Positions 44,289-56,300 of a DNA stretch of 64,000 nucleotides are shown piece after piece (the stretch's first letter is position 1; each line of letters begins with the position of its first letter). The stretch spans positions 39,367-103,366 of the forward strand of contig JANWIG010000006.1 of assembly GCA_025449975.1 (NCBI GenBank). The letters are read 5' to 3'. This stretch comes from Thermoactinomycetaceae bacterium. Lineage in GTDB: Bacteria; Bacillota; Bacilli; Thermoactinomycetales; Thermoactinomycetaceae. The notes beneath the pieces are model-generated. The model saw nothing but the letters and a program-made list of their open reading frames with translations, had not been told where the DNA came from and ran no database searches. The position numbers were made by a program, and so were the translations under genes.

Positions 44289-44924
44289 ATGAAACAATCG
44301 GAGATTATTCATTTCTCAAAGAAGCTAGTTGAATCAGGACTGATTACAGGAACGAGTGGCAATGTGAGTATTCGTGACCCAGAGGAGAATTGGATGTGGA
44401 TAACCCCTTCAGCTGTTTCTTATGAACAGATGAGCGAAATGGATCTGGTTGCCATTGATCTAACGACCGGTGTCAAACAGAGAGGAAGACGGGATCCGTC
44501 TTCCGAGACACCGATGCATCGAGCCATTTATCTTGAGAAGCCAGAGATTCAAGCGATTGTTCATACCCATTCACCTTATGCGACCATGTTTGCCGCAGCC
44601 GGTAAAGAGATACCTGCTCTTCATTATTTAGTTGCAGATCTGGGGGATTATGTTCCAGTTGCTCCTTATGCGATCTTTGGTTCAGAGGAATTGGGGCAAC
44701 AGGTGACTGCTGTTTTACGAGAAACCAATGGAGCTTTATTAGAGCATCATGGCGTCATTGCTGTCGGCGAGACGCTGGCGACAGCTTATCGTCGAGCAGA
44801 ACTGATTGAATATTTGGCGAAAGTTTCTTTTGGGGCTCTTCTGTTAGGAACGGGGAAGCAATTGACCCACGAGCAGTTGACAGAAGTCCGTTCTAAAATA
44901 GGAAATTATTTTTCTAAATCATGA
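44289..44924 (+). CDS. Class II aldolase/adducin-family protein (fuculose-phosphate aldolase-like)
   Basis: 211 residues from ATG 44289, placed by GAAGGGGG; an upstream in-frame ATG at 44250 has no ribosome binding site. The family pattern is complete: TGTSGNVSIRDPEENWMWITPSAVSYEQM, the zinc-binding HTHSPYATMFA, then LLEHHGVIAVG with the third metal His. Enzymes of this fold cleave sugar phosphates or dehydrate methylthioribulose phosphate. The length and lack of a mtn context favour an L-fuculose- or L-ribulose-phosphate-type aldolase, but the substrate cannot be read. Confidence 0.88.
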   Translation: MKQSEIIHFSKKLVESGLITGTSGNVSIRDPEENWMWITPSAVSYEQMSEMDLVAIDLTTGVKQRGRRDPSSETPMHRAIYLEKPEIQAIVHTHSPYATMFAAAGKEIPALHYLVADLGDYVPVAPYAIFGSEELGQQVTAVLRETNGALLEHHGVIAVGETLATAYRRAELIEYLAKVSFGALLLGTGKQLTHEQLTEVRSKIGNYFSKS

Positions 44925-45151
44925 AGAGTTAGGGTTATTCAATATTTTGATATAAATTGCCCTCGAAATATACTAAAAGTCGGGTGGAATTGTGCTAGAA
45001 TAAAAAGTAGATTCCTGCATTAGTAGATCATTTATATTCTATGGTCTATTTGTAATTTTTTTGTTTTAAAAACGAATTGAGCTAATATCTTCTTTCCATT
45101 CTAGCAACGAAAGACAAAATAAAAAGAGAGAGAAGCCGGGAGTGAGCATTT
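44925..45151 (+). other. Short intergenic spacer
   Basis: AT-rich, no gene and no obvious terminator hairpin. The ribosome binding site for the next GTG start is probably CCGGGAGTGAG. Confidence 0.4.
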
Positions 45152-45976
45152 GTGGGAAAGTTATTTCGATTAGGAATGACTCTTTTAACTGTTGGACTAC
45201 TAATGACAGGATGTAAGATTGTTCATCAGTCTGAGGACCCGGCATTCCGGATGAAAGCTGAGGAGCAACAACAATATGCTTCAGGGAAGCCTTCTCCTAA
45301 AATAAATCCTTTGTTAACCCAAGAAGAGTCAGATAAGCTTAGCAAGATTGAAAACAAACATATTGTTTACAAAGGACCCAAAGGGAAAAAAGTAGTGGCA
45401 TTAACTTTCGATGATGGCCCAGATCCTCAATTTACTCCACAGGTTCTAGAAATTTTACGTAAATATAATGTGAAGGCAACTTTTTTTCTTTTAGGTCAAC
45501 GTGTACAAACATATCCTCATTTGGTCAAACAGGAATTAGATGAAGGACATATCGTGGCTAGTCATTCTTGGGAACATAAGTATCTCCCCAATCTTTCCCC
45601 TGAGGCGTTGAAGGAAGATTTGAAAAAGACAAAAGATGCGATCAAAACAGCGACAGGGAAGGATATTCTGATGCTTCGTCCTCCTTATGGCGCAGCCCAA
45701 GGAATTGAAGAGCTGCTTAAAAAGGAAGGATATATGATATTAAACTGGGATGTGGATACCTTGGACTGGAAGCCCGGGCGGACACCCCAGGAGATTTTGG
45801 ATGTAGTCCAAAAACAAACTTCGGAAGGAAGTATTATTTTGTTTCATGATGCTGGTGGCAATCGTTCTACCACGGTAGCCATTTTGCCCAAAGTGATTGA
45901 AACATTACAGCAACAAGGCTATCAGTTTGTCACAATGGATCAGCTACTAGGTGTTCGAGCCTTTCATAATGAATAG
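45152..45976 (+). CDS. Polysaccharide deacetylase lipoprotein
   Basis: 274 residues. The N-terminal signal ends in the lipobox LMTGC (Cys21), so the enzyme sits on the outer membrane face. The NodB domain (~75-270) has VVALTFDDGPDP (catalytic and metal Asp), SHSWEHKYL (metal His pair), RPPYGAAQ and the C-terminal IILFHDAGG. Family members remove acetyl groups from peptidoglycan or chitin-like oligomers; PdaA-type and PgdA-type activities are both possible. The GTG start follows a fair ribosome binding site. It is a single-gene unit with its own terminator. Confidence 0.92.
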   Translation: MGKLFRLGMTLLTVGLLMTGCKIVHQSEDPAFRMKAEEQQQYASGKPSPKINPLLTQEESDKLSKIENKHIVYKGPKGKKVVALTFDDGPDPQFTPQVLEILRKYNVKATFFLLGQRVQTYPHLVKQELDEGHIVASHSWEHKYLPNLSPEALKEDLKKTKDAIKTATGKDILMLRPPYGAAQGIEELLKKEGYMILNWDVDTLDWKPGRTPQEILDVVQKQTSEGSIILFHDAGGNRSTTVAILPKVIETLQQQGYQFVTMDQLLGVRAFHNE

Positions 45977-45988
45977 ATCGAAAAAGAA

Positions 45989-46020
45989 AAAGCCTCCTAA
46001 GAAAGACGGAGGCTTTTTTA
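45989..46020 (+). terminator. Intrinsic terminator after the deacetylase
   Basis: AAGCCTCC pairs with GGAGGCTT around TAAGAAAGAC, followed by TTTTT. Confidence 0.9.
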
Positions 46021-46102
46021 ATGTTGCCTAAAAATGATATTATATACATAGATAATTAGTAAATTTATTCACTTAAAAAAGAGAGTAGAAAGGAAAGCTA
46101 AG

Positions 46103-49100
46103 ATGATAGGGAATAGGCAAGTGGGAATGATTCAGCGTTTGGGCGCGATTGCCGAACAGATGCAACGGCAAGAGGATGAGACAAATTGCACAAGGTTATT
46201 GGATTTGTTACGAAAAGTGCATAAAGAAGAGTTTATCATTGCTTTTTGTGGACATTTTTCAGCTGGAAAATCTTCCATGCTCAATGAATTATATGGTGAA
46301 GAAATATTACCGACTAGTCCGATTCCCACTAGTGCCAATGTGGTCAAGATCCAGACAGGTACACCGGAACGGGTAACACTCTTTTTTAATTCAGGTGGTA
46401 GTTATACGTATGAAGGGAGTTATTCCGAACGAGAGTTAAAAGAGCTATGTAAAAATGGGGACGAAGTGATTGCTGTTCATGTATTTAAATCCAATCAAGC
46501 GTTGCCCGAAGGGGTTAGTTTGCTAGATACACCTGGGATCGACTCTACAGATGATGCACATCGGGTGGCAACGAAATCAGCCTTACATTTAGCCGATGTG
46601 ATTTTTTATATGATGGATTATAACCATGTTCAATCAGAGGAAAACTATTTATTTATTAAGGAATTAAATCAGAGAAATAAGCTTGTTTATTTAGTAATCA
46701 ATCAAATTGATAAACATAGAGAAACGGAACTCTCTTTTTCTGCTTATCAAAAAAGTGTAGAAGAATCGTTTCAAAATTGGGACTTACAGATCGAAGACAT
46801 TTTTTATACATCCTTAAGAGAGCGCCAACATCCTCATAACCAATTGGCTTGGTTTAAAAAGTCGTTGCATCAATTGATTCAGCGGCGAAAAGAGATGATT
46901 TGGAAGAGTGCTTATGATGAGACCACGTATTTAATCGATGAACATGTCCGTTATTTAGCAGAGAAGGAGCAACCGCAAATCGCTCGATTACGGCAGCAGA
47001 TGGAGAAGCATACGGGTTCATTAACCGAGTTGACGCAACAGCTAGCAGGTTTGGAAGAACAATATGAATCAATTGGCAGAAAATACACACAAATAGAGCG
47101 TCAGTATCGCCAAGGGATCGAATCGATTTTGCAAAATGCATATCTCATGCCATATGAAGTTCGTGATTTGGCCCATCAATTTTTAGAAGCACAGAAACCT
47201 GACTTTAAAGTGGGCTTATTTTTTGCGAAATCAAAGACAGAACAAGAAAAGAAACGGCGGACAGAAGCCTTTTTTTCCAAGCTAAAAACCGTGGTCGAAA
47301 CCCAGTTGGATACCCATGTGAAACAGTTTATCGATTCTTTTAGCAAAGAAAAGAAAGTCGATTCAGAAGATTTATCCCTATCTATCTATCAAACGAAGGT
47401 TTCGATCGAACCAGACGTACTCGTCGAAGTGATGAAAGAAGGAGCAGGGGTAACAGGGAATTACGTTTTGCAATATAGTGAAGATCTCGCTTACGAGTTA
47501 AAGCGGCGTTATCGCCAATTTGCTCAGCAGATGTTTGCATTGATCCAGCCGAAATTAGAAAAGCAAAAGAAAGCGCAAACCCAAACCTTGAAAGAGAGAA
47601 TCGAAGAGTTGCAGAAAGCGGTGCAAGCAGGTCAACAGATCGAACAATTACAACAAAAGCAGGGGCAGTATCTGTCTTATTTAAAAGATCTTTTGGAAGG
47701 GGAACAAGTGGAAGAACAGATCGATTTAGACCATCTTTTGACAGAAGAAGAAGCGGAACGTGGGAAAGTGAAATGGGTTTCCATGCCAAAAGTGCCAGAA
47801 GAAAAACCTATGATGGAGCCTGTGCCTGTGCAAGCAGAGAAAGAAATTCAACCAACCGGATCAGCAGAAGAGCGTACGTCCAAACTAAAACGACTGCTCG
47901 ATCGGATTGAGACCGTGGAATATGTCATGTCGGGTGTAAGCGTATTAAAATCGATCTACCAAGAGATCCAGCGAAAACGAAAGCGGGTGGCAGAACAGCA
48001 ATTTACGGTTGCGCTGTTTGGGGCATTTAGTGCGGGGAAATCATCTTTTGCCAACGCTTTAATTGGTGAAAACATTTTACCTGTCTCTCCGAATCCAACG
48101 ACAGCAACGATCAATAAAGTCTGTCCACCGAACGAAAGGTATCAACATAAACAGGCGGTTATCTACTTTAAGTCGAAAGAGACACTCCTTCAAGATTTGC
48201 AGCATGTTTTTCAGTTATTTAGGCAGGAAATTCGTTCGATTGAGGAAGCTCTGTCGCGAATTCCCCGTTTGCTTGAAACGGAAGATCCCAATCCGAAGCA
48301 GAAAACCAGTTTCTCATTTTTGCGAGCGGTCCAAACGGGTTATGCTTTCGTGGAAAAGCGGTTGGGCTCTAAGATCGTAATTTCATTGGATGAGCTAGAG
48401 GAGTATGTAGCCAAAGAAGAAAGATCCTGTTTTGTGGAACAAGCGGAGCTTTATTACGATAGTTATTGGACGAAGCGCGGCATTACACTCGTGGATACAC
48501 CTGGAGCGGATTCCATCCATGCCCGACATACCGGTGTGGCTTTCCAATATATTCGTGATGCAGATGCGATTTTATACGTCAACTACTATAATCACGCTTT
48601 TTCGCGAGCAGATCGGGAATTTTTGATTCAACTGGGACGGGTTAAAGACACCTTTTCGATGGACAAGATGTTCTTTATCATGAATGCGGCCGATCTGGCT
48701 TCCTCAGAAGAAGAGCTGGAAGCGGTGAAACAGTATTTAAAAGATCAGTTGTTGCAATATGGCATTCGCAATCCCCGTCTGTTTGCGCTGTCTAGTCTGC
48801 TGGCATTGCAGGAAAAACAAGGGGTCTTTGGAGAAAAAGAGTCAGGAGTCCAGCCGTTTGAACAAGCGTTTCTCTCCTTTATGATGGGTGATTTGTTATT
48901 GGTTTCTCTTCAACAATTGGTAAATGAGATCCGCCGAGCTCATCAGATGCTGAAACAGCTGATTCAGACCACGTTGCAAGGAAACGAACAAAAAGCGGCA
49001 CAGCGTCAGCAGATTGCCTCAGAGCAAAATGAGATGCTCGAGCTGATTGAAAGTTGGAATACGCAAGCGGTCGAGTTTGCTTTGGTCAAAGAAATTGAAG

Positions 49101-49777
49101 AATTGCTCTATTATGTGAGGAAACGAACGTTTTTACGATATCAAGATGTATTTATCGAAATCTTTAACCCAGGGACGCTTCGCGATGATGCCAATGCCAA
49201 ACAGCGCTTGCGTGATTGTGTGCAAGAGATGCTAGATTTTATGCGGCATGACTTGTTGCAGGAATTGCGGGCTACTTCTTTACGGACAGAAAAGTGGATC
49301 AAAGAAAGACAATTGATGCAGCTAGAACAATTGGTAACGCAGTGTCAAGAGATTCAAACGGAACTTCCTTTCTCAAAGCAAGTGGATCTAACCTACACCG
49401 TTCCGGAATTTTCTTCTCCGTTCCCGGATTTGGATGTGAAAGATTTTCGGAAGCCGATGAGCCGGTTTAAAAATACCAAGTCCTTCTTTGAGAAAAATGA
49501 GCGTGCGAAGATGCGAGATGAGATGAGAGAGATCTTGGAGAAGCAAGTGGATCACTATATGAAAAAGCAGCAAGAAAAATTTGAAACGCATTATCGTCAA
49601 GAGTGGCGGCAAGGTCTAGCGAAAGTAAAAGAGAAAACAGCCAATGAGTGCAAAGAGTATTATCAAAACTTGTTATACGTCTTGTCGGAACAGATTGATG
49701 TGAGCCAATTAAAACAAGCCGAAGCAGAATTGGCAGAGCAACAAGCGATTTTAAAAGAAGAGTTGGCTCAACTATAG
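46103..49777 (+). CDS. dynA: Double bacterial dynamin-like protein, DynA type
   Basis: 1224 residues made of two fused dynamin-like modules, as in Bacillus subtilis DynA (about 1190 residues). Module 1 has P-loop GHFSAGKSSMLNELYG near 50, switch Thr in SPIPTSANVV, G3 LLDTPGIDS and G4 NQID. Module 2 has P-loop GAFSAGKSSFANALIG near 641, NPTTATIN and G3 LVDTPGADS. Each is followed by long helical stalk segments. DynA tethers and fuses membranes and protects cells against pore-forming agents and phage lysis. AGAAAGGAAAGC precedes the ATG, and a terminator isolates it from the NRPS genes. Its place next to a peptide synthetase may be coincidental. Confidence 0.93.
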   Translation: MIGNRQVGMIQRLGAIAEQMQRQEDETNCTRLLDLLRKVHKEEFIIAFCGHFSAGKSSMLNELYGEEILPTSPIPTSANVVKIQTGTPERVTLFFNSGGSYTYEGSYSERELKELCKNGDEVIAVHVFKSNQALPEGVSLLDTPGIDSTDDAHRVATKSALHLADVIFYMMDYNHVQSEENYLFIKELNQRNKLVYLVINQIDKHRETELSFSAYQKSVEESFQNWDLQIEDIFYTSLRERQHPHNQLAWFKKSLHQLIQRRKEMIWKSAYDETTYLIDEHVRYLAEKEQPQIARLRQQMEKHTGSLTELTQQLAGLEEQYESIGRKYTQIERQYRQGIESILQNAYLMPYEVRDLAHQFLEAQKPDFKVGLFFAKSKTEQEKKRRTEAFFSKLKTVVETQLDTHVKQFIDSFSKEKKVDSEDLSLSIYQTKVSIEPDVLVEVMKEGAGVTGNYVLQYSEDLAYELKRRYRQFAQQMFALIQPKLEKQKKAQTQTLKERIEELQKAVQAGQQIEQLQQKQGQYLSYLKDLLEGEQVEEQIDLDHLLTEEEAERGKVKWVSMPKVPEEKPMMEPVPVQAEKEIQPTGSAEERTSKLKRLLDRIETVEYVMSGVSVLKSIYQEIQRKRKRVAEQQFTVALFGAFSAGKSSFANALIGENILPVSPNPTTATINKVCPPNERYQHKQAVIYFKSKETLLQDLQHVFQLFRQEIRSIEEALSRIPRLLETEDPNPKQKTSFSFLRAVQTGYAFVEKRLGSKIVISLDELEEYVAKEERSCFVEQAELYYDSYWTKRGITLVDTPGADSIHARHTGVAFQYIRDADAILYVNYYNHAFSRADREFLIQLGRVKDTFSMDKMFFIMNAADLASSEEELEAVKQYLKDQLLQYGIRNPRLFALSSLLALQEKQGVFGEKESGVQPFEQAFLSFMMGDLLLVSLQQLVNEIRRAHQMLKQLIQTTLQGNEQKAAQRQQIASEQNEMLELIESWNTQAVEFALVKEIEELLYYVRKRTFLRYQDVFIEIFNPGTLRDDANAKQRLRDCVQEMLDFMRHDLLQELRATSLRTEKWIKERQLMQLEQLVTQCQEIQTELPFSKQVDLTYTVPEFSSPFPDLDVKDFRKPMSRFKNTKSFFEKNERAKMRDEMREILEKQVDHYMKKQQEKFETHYRQEWRQGLAKVKEKTANECKEYYQNLLYVLSEQIDVSQLKQAEAELAEQQAILKEELAQL

Positions 49778-49793
49778 TAGTACATCACAACGA

Positions 49794-49823
49794 TAGCATC
49801 CTTTATAGGATGCTTATTTTTTT
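49794..49823 (+). terminator. Intrinsic terminator after dynA
   Basis: GCATCC (49796-49801) pairs with GGATGC (49808-49813), followed by TTATTTTTTT. Confidence 0.8.
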
Positions 49824-50364
49824 GAGGAATTAAGCAAAAGATAAATAAATGCTTCACATGTTGCCGGTCTCTTTTTTGGAAGAAAACCAATAAATAGAGT
49901 ATATAAAGGAGAAAAAGATATTTAAATGTAAAATAAATGCATATCCCGTTGAATATTGGGGCAATTTAGTATAAAAATTGTATTGACATTTATTTGCTAC
50001 TTTAATAATATAAAATAAAATTTAATCAGTCGTTTTTTCGTGCACAAAGTCGAAAAAGTTCACGATCGTTGTATATAGTACACTAAAGAGGCATTTATTT
50101 GCTTTGTAAATGTTTTCATTTGATTAGAATATAAAAATATATAATTGATTTGCTGTAATATCATATTTTCTATTTATTTATACGAAAATAGTTCGGCATT
50201 CCTTTTGGTAGTTGGAGGCAATTCTTTCGTTGAAAAATACTTCTATTAAATTAATAAAAATTTACATTAACTTTGTAAGTCTGTGATCATTCCGATGTAG
50301 CTTAGGATGAAGAAAATGGGATGCGAATGATGCAAGTGCTTGACTACACAGTGGAGGTACATTT
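49824..50364 (+). promoter_or_regulatory. NRPS promoter region
   Basis: 540 AT-rich bases. The best promoter is TTGACA (49983-49988), 17-base spacer, TAATAT (50006-50011). Just downstream TTTTTCG and CGAAAAA (about 50035-50060) form an inverted repeat that could be an operator or leader hairpin. The 5' leader would be about 345 bases long, leaving room for post-initiation control. TGGAGGT sits before the ATG at 50365. No small gene is supported. Confidence 0.6.
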
Positions 50365-53300
50365 ATGAGTTTATATCAGCCATTTTTAGAGGAAATTTCC
50401 CAAGATTCACTTGTTTGGTCTCATGCGACTTCTGTTCAACTTCCGACGGATCATCCACGTTCCAAGCACCGAAGAAAAGCCAAACGGAATCATGAACTAC
50501 CTCTTTCTGCGCAGACTGTTCGGAAGATGCAAGAGATTGGAAGAAGAGAACAAGCCACTTTTGACATGACAGTCTTGTCTCTATTCCACCTATTGTTGAT
50601 GCGTTATAGTGGGCAGGATGAATACGTGATCGAGACCAAGTTGGCTGGTTCCACTTCTGTACTTACTCTCGTTCACTGCCAGGAGAATCCCAGTTTTCGA
50701 GAGTGGTTGTCCCAAGTGAAGAAAATGGTGAGGGCTAGCGTAGAGATCAGCGAAGAAGCGCAGAAGTGGGAATCACTACGTGCGGTTCAGTTTGCTAGCT
50801 ATTTAGATAATCATGAAGAGATTACAGAGTTTTTTAAGGGAGAATTAAAGCTATCTATTTATCCAAAAGAGATGGACTGGTATGCTTGTTTTTCTTATGA
50901 TCCTTCTCTCTTTAACGATGAAACGATTCGGCGAATGGGAGAGCATTTGCTGTGCCTGTTGGAAGAGGTGGTAAAAGAGCCTGATCGATCGATCCGCGCT
51001 TATTCCATATTGACCCAGAGGGAAGCCGATCTTTTTGAAGTTTGGAATCGCACTCACTTCTCTGTGCCAGAGAGAAGAAGTGTCGACCAGTGGATTGCTC
51101 GAAGAGCGAAGCAAACTCCAGAAGCATTGGCTGTTAAGGACTCGTCCCAAAGCCTTACCTATGGAGAGCTGGAGCATCGGGCTAATCAGATGGCGCATTA
51201 TTTACAAAAGCGTGGCGTCCAATCGGGGGATTTGGTTGCGATTTGTCTGGAGCGATCATGCGATGCCATCATCAGTTTGTTACCAGTACTCAAGCTGGGA
51301 GCCGCTTATGTACCGATCGATCCCGCTTATCCGACCGAACGAATCACCTATATGCTGCACGATTCAGAGGCAAGTCTGGTTTTAACGGATACCCAATGGA
51401 GCCAAAAGTGCGTGTTCCCAGCTGAGCGAGTGGTTTACATCGATCTCGAGCGATCCGCGATTGCTTCGATGAGCGCAGATTCGGTTAGTCAAATTACCTC
51501 TCATGACCAGTTGAGCTATGTGATTTATACGTCCGGTTCGACGGGACAACCCAAAGGAGTGATGATTTCTCATCGTTCCCTACTCAATCTCATTTTTTGG
51601 CATCTCAATGAGTATCAGCTCACTTCAGCGGATCGGACCTCTTATCTCGCTGGACCAGCTTTTGATGCTTCCGTTTGGGAGATCTGGCCGACGTTGGTAG
51701 CAGGAGCAACGCTTTGCATTCCGGATGAAGAAAAGCGGATTTCTCCCGAGGAGCTGCAAAGCTGGTTGATCGCTGAAAAAATTACGGTTAGCTTTTTGCC
51801 AACCCCTTTGTTGGAAAGGGTGCTAACTTTAAAGTGGCCTAAGCAAACGGATTTGCGCACACTATTGACCGGAGGAGATCAGCTCCGCCAAACGCCACCA
51901 GCTGACTTTCCAATCGAAGTGGTAAATCATTATGGACCGACGGAAAATACGGTAGTGACAACGGCATTTCGTGTATCCAGCCGTCAAGATAAGTCAAGCT
52001 TTCCCCCGATTGGTCGTCCCATAGCCAATACGGAGGTTTATGTGCTGGATCGTTTTCTTCAGCCGGTTCCATTGGGAGTTCCCGGGGAGCTATATGTTGG
52101 GGGAAGGGGTCTCTCCCAAGGATATTTTCGGCGTCCAGAGCTGACAGCGGAGCGATTTATTCCCCATCCATTTTCCACGGAGCCAGGTGCCAAATTGTAT
52201 CGGACAGGAGATCAGGTTCGTTGGTTGCCGGACGGAAATCTGGCTTTTCTAGGTCGCTTGGATGATCAAGTGAAGATTCGAGGTTTCCGAGTAGAATTGG
52301 GAGAAATCGAACAGGTACTTTGCCAACATCAAGAAGTACGTCAAGCAGTTGTGCTTGTTCGCGAGGATCAGCGAGGGGAAAAACAGTTAGTTGCCTATCT
52401 ACAATTGAAGAGGAATGCCGATATCGATTGGCGCTCCTATTTATCTCGTAAGCTACCAGACTATATGGTTCCGGCTGCTTTTGTCGTCCTTGATTCTTTT
52501 CCGCTGACTCCCAATGGAAAAGTGGATCGACGGGCATTACCCGCACCCAAACTCACTAGTGATCGCTATGTTGCCCCCGAGACGGAGACGGAAAAAAAGA
52601 TTGCCGCGATCTGGGAAGAAGTTTTCCAAAAAAAGCCGATTGGTAGAAAGGACCATTTTTTGGCACGGGGTGGACATTCGCTATTAGCTGCGCAAATTAT
52701 GGCGCGGGTCAATCAACGGTTTGCGGTAAAATTGCCCTTTAGTTTGCCGATGGAGGCGGGCACAGTTCAACGGTTGGCTAAAGAGGTGGATCGCCAGAAA
52801 GAACGGATCGATTCTTCCTCTTCTTTGCTTGCTGCACAGGATTCTAAGAAAAGCATGTTGCCGATGTCTTTTGCTCAACAGCGTTTATGGTTTTTGCAGC
52901 GGTTAAGACCGGATCAAACGGCATACCATATCCCATTCGTCTTGCGAATCCGAGGAAGATTGGACACTCTTTCACTCAAGAGGAGTATCGATCGACTCGT
53001 TCACCGTCATCCACAATTGCGAACCGTTTTTTCCGAAGTAGATGGAGAGACGGTTCAAATCGTGAAGGAGACGATGGACGTAGGGTGGAGTGTACAGGAC
53101 TTTCGAAAGAGTTCATCTCCTGAAAAAGAGGCGGAGCGATGGATCGAGGAGGAAGCAGCGACGCCGTTTCAATTGCAGGATGGACCGCTCTTACGCTGTC
53201 ATTTGCTCCAGATTGGGGGGAATGATTGGCTCTTTTTGATACATATGCATCATATTATTTCAGATGGTTGGTCAATGGGCGTGTTCCTAGAAGAGTTGTG

Positions 53301-56300
53301 GCAATATTATGTTGCTGACCAGAAAGGAGAAGAATGCCTACTAGCAGAACAGCCGGTTCAGTATACCGACTTTACTCTCTGGCAGCAGAAATGGTGCAAA
53401 CAAACAGAAATCCAACATCAGCTGACGTACTGGAAACAGAAATTAGCAGATGTTCCCGTTCTCCAGCTACCTACGGATCAGCCACGACCACCTGTGCAAA
53501 CCTTTGTCGGTGATACATATGAATGCATTATTCCAAAGGACTTGCTTCAACGTTTAAAGCAACTGAGTCAACAGGAGAATAGCACTCTCTTTATGACCAT
53601 GTTAGCTGCATTCCAAGTATTGTTGTATCGCTATACGGGTCAACGAGATTTTGCTGTGGGTAGTCCCATTGCAGGGCGTAATCATCCGGAGTTGGAAAAG
53701 ATCATTGGCTTTTTTGTCAATACCTTGGTATTTCGGACTCCGATCGCTGGGACGACGTCATTCCGAAATCAACTTCAGCAAGTCCGGCAGACCACTTTAG
53801 AAGCTTATGCTTATCAGGATGTACCGTTTGATCAGTTGGTTACCACATTGCAGCCGGAAAGGAAATTGAGTCATTCACCGCTCTTTCAGGTAATGTTTGG
53901 TTTTCAAGAATTGCCTGAGATGACGGAGAAAATAAATGGATTAGAAGTGGAAACGATCGGATTAAAACATAAAACGGCGAAGTTTGATCTAACCCTGATG
54001 CTTTATCAAAAAGGAGAGCGTTTGATCGCGGCGTTTGAATACAATTCGGATTTGTTCCGCTCCATGACGATCAAGCGCATGGCGGACAACTTTTTAACGT
54101 TATTGACGGGGATTGTTGAACAACCTGAACAACAAGTAGGAAAGCTGCCGCTTTTGTCTAGAGTAGAGCGTCAACAGTTAACCAGTTGGAATGATACAGC
54201 GACGGTGCCGATGCAAACCACTTGTATCCATCGCTTATTTGAACAGCAAGTGGAAGCTACACCGGAGAAGTTAGCCGTTCGTTATCAAAATCAAACATTG
54301 CGTTATCGCGAATTAAATGAACGAGCCAATCAACTTGCTCATTATTTACAAAGATGGGGTGTGACGAGGGGGACCTTTGTTGGCGTTTGTCTTGATCGTT
54401 CTCCCGAGTTGCTGATTGCGATTTTAGCGATTTTAAAAACGGGCGCTGCATATGTTCCGCTCGATCCTCAGTATCCAACGGCACGGATTGCTTATATGTT
54501 GGAAGATGCCAAGCCAAAGGTTGTACTAACCGAGCAGAAATGGCGGAAAGTATTGCCGAAAACAACGGAAAAGGTCATTTGCATCGATCAAGAGCAATCG
54601 ATCATTTCCAAAGAACAGAAGGAAAATCCGGAGGGTTTCGTCCATCCTTCTGATCTGGCTTATCTCATTTATACATCGGGCTCGACAGGCAAACCGAAAG
54701 GGGTCATGATTGAACACCAGAGTGCCACCATCTTGATCACTTGGGCACAGCGGACTTTTTTGCCAGAAGAAAGAGAAGGAGTCCTAGCGACCACATCGAT
54801 TTGTTTTGACTTATCTGTTTTTGAGATGTTTGTCCCATTGAGCTGTGGTGGATGCGTCATTTTAGCTGAAAATGCTTTGGAACTCCCTTTCCTGCCGGCG
54901 CGCGATCAAGTGACACTAGTCAATACGGTGCCATCCGCTGCCAAAGAGCTGATCAATGTGAAAGGAATTCCTGCTTCTGTCAAGGTGATCAATCTAGCAG
55001 GCGAGCCGCTGCCATTAACTTTAGTACAGCAATTGTATAAAGAATCGTCAGTAGAAAAAGTGTATAACTTATATGGTCCATCTGAGGATACCACTTATTC
55101 TACATATGCACTAATCGGGCGAGAGGAGCAACAGCAGCCAGTGATCGGTAGACCGCTTGATCATACACGGTTATATGTCTTGGATGAAAATTTGGAGCTG
55201 GTTCCGATCGGCGTTCCCGGAGAACTATATATTGGAGGAGCCGGTTTGGCACGAGGTTATTTAAACAAACCCAAATTGACTCAAGAGCGGTTTATCTCGT
55301 CCCATTCCCTTCCAAGAGAAGAAGTCATTTATAAAACGGGTGACTTGGTTCGTTACCGTGAAGATGGAATGCTCGAATTTTTGGGGCGTTTGGATCATCA
55401 GGTAAAAATTCGCGGTTTTCGCGTGGAACTAGGAGAAATTGAACACCATTTGCGTCAGCATCCTGCAGTGAGTGAAGTCGTTGTGGTCGCTCATGAGGAG
55501 CAGCAGCGAACCAAATCGCTGGTTGCCTATCTTGTGTTAAATCAGCAGCAAGAGCTTTCAAGAGAAGAGTGGCAACAGTATTTAAAAGAGCGGTTACCTG
55601 ATTATATGATTCCAACCACCTTTATGATTCTGGATCAGTTGCCGCTGACTCCCAATGGAAAGGTCGATCGCAAAAGATTACCTTCCCCTAGCTGGAACAG
55701 AGAACGAGGGAAAAAATATGTTCCGCCTCGCACCGAAGCAGAGGAGAAGTTGGCAAAAATTTGGAGTCAAGTGCTCAATGTGTCTCAAATTGGTAGACAC
55801 GATCACTTTTTTGAACTAGGTGGAGATTCGATTCTTACCCTTCAGGTGATTGCGAAAGCAAATAAAGAAGGAATCCATTTAACTCCTAAACACTTTTTTG
55901 ACTACCCCACCATTGCGGAGCTAGCCAAGGTGATCGCTGAGAAGAAGAAGACGATTCAAGCTGAGCAAGGAAAGGTTTCTGGCGAAGTACCGCTAACGCC
56001 GATCCAGCATTGGTTCTTTGAACAGCAAATTTCCAATCCACATAATTGGAATCAATCGGTTTTACTTCGTCTACAGCCTGATACTGAGCTAACTCTGTTA
56101 GAGAAGGCTTTCCATCTTCTAGTTGAACATCACGATGGTTTGCGTCTCCGTTTTGCCAAACAGGGAGACACCTGGAAGCAATGGTATGATTCTACACCGA
56201 GTCATCAAAAGCTGATGAGCGTCCAAACGGTTGACGTTCCTATTTCTGAAGAACAAACGGTGTTGGAAAGACATTGGGAACAGCTGGAAGAAAGGCTTCA

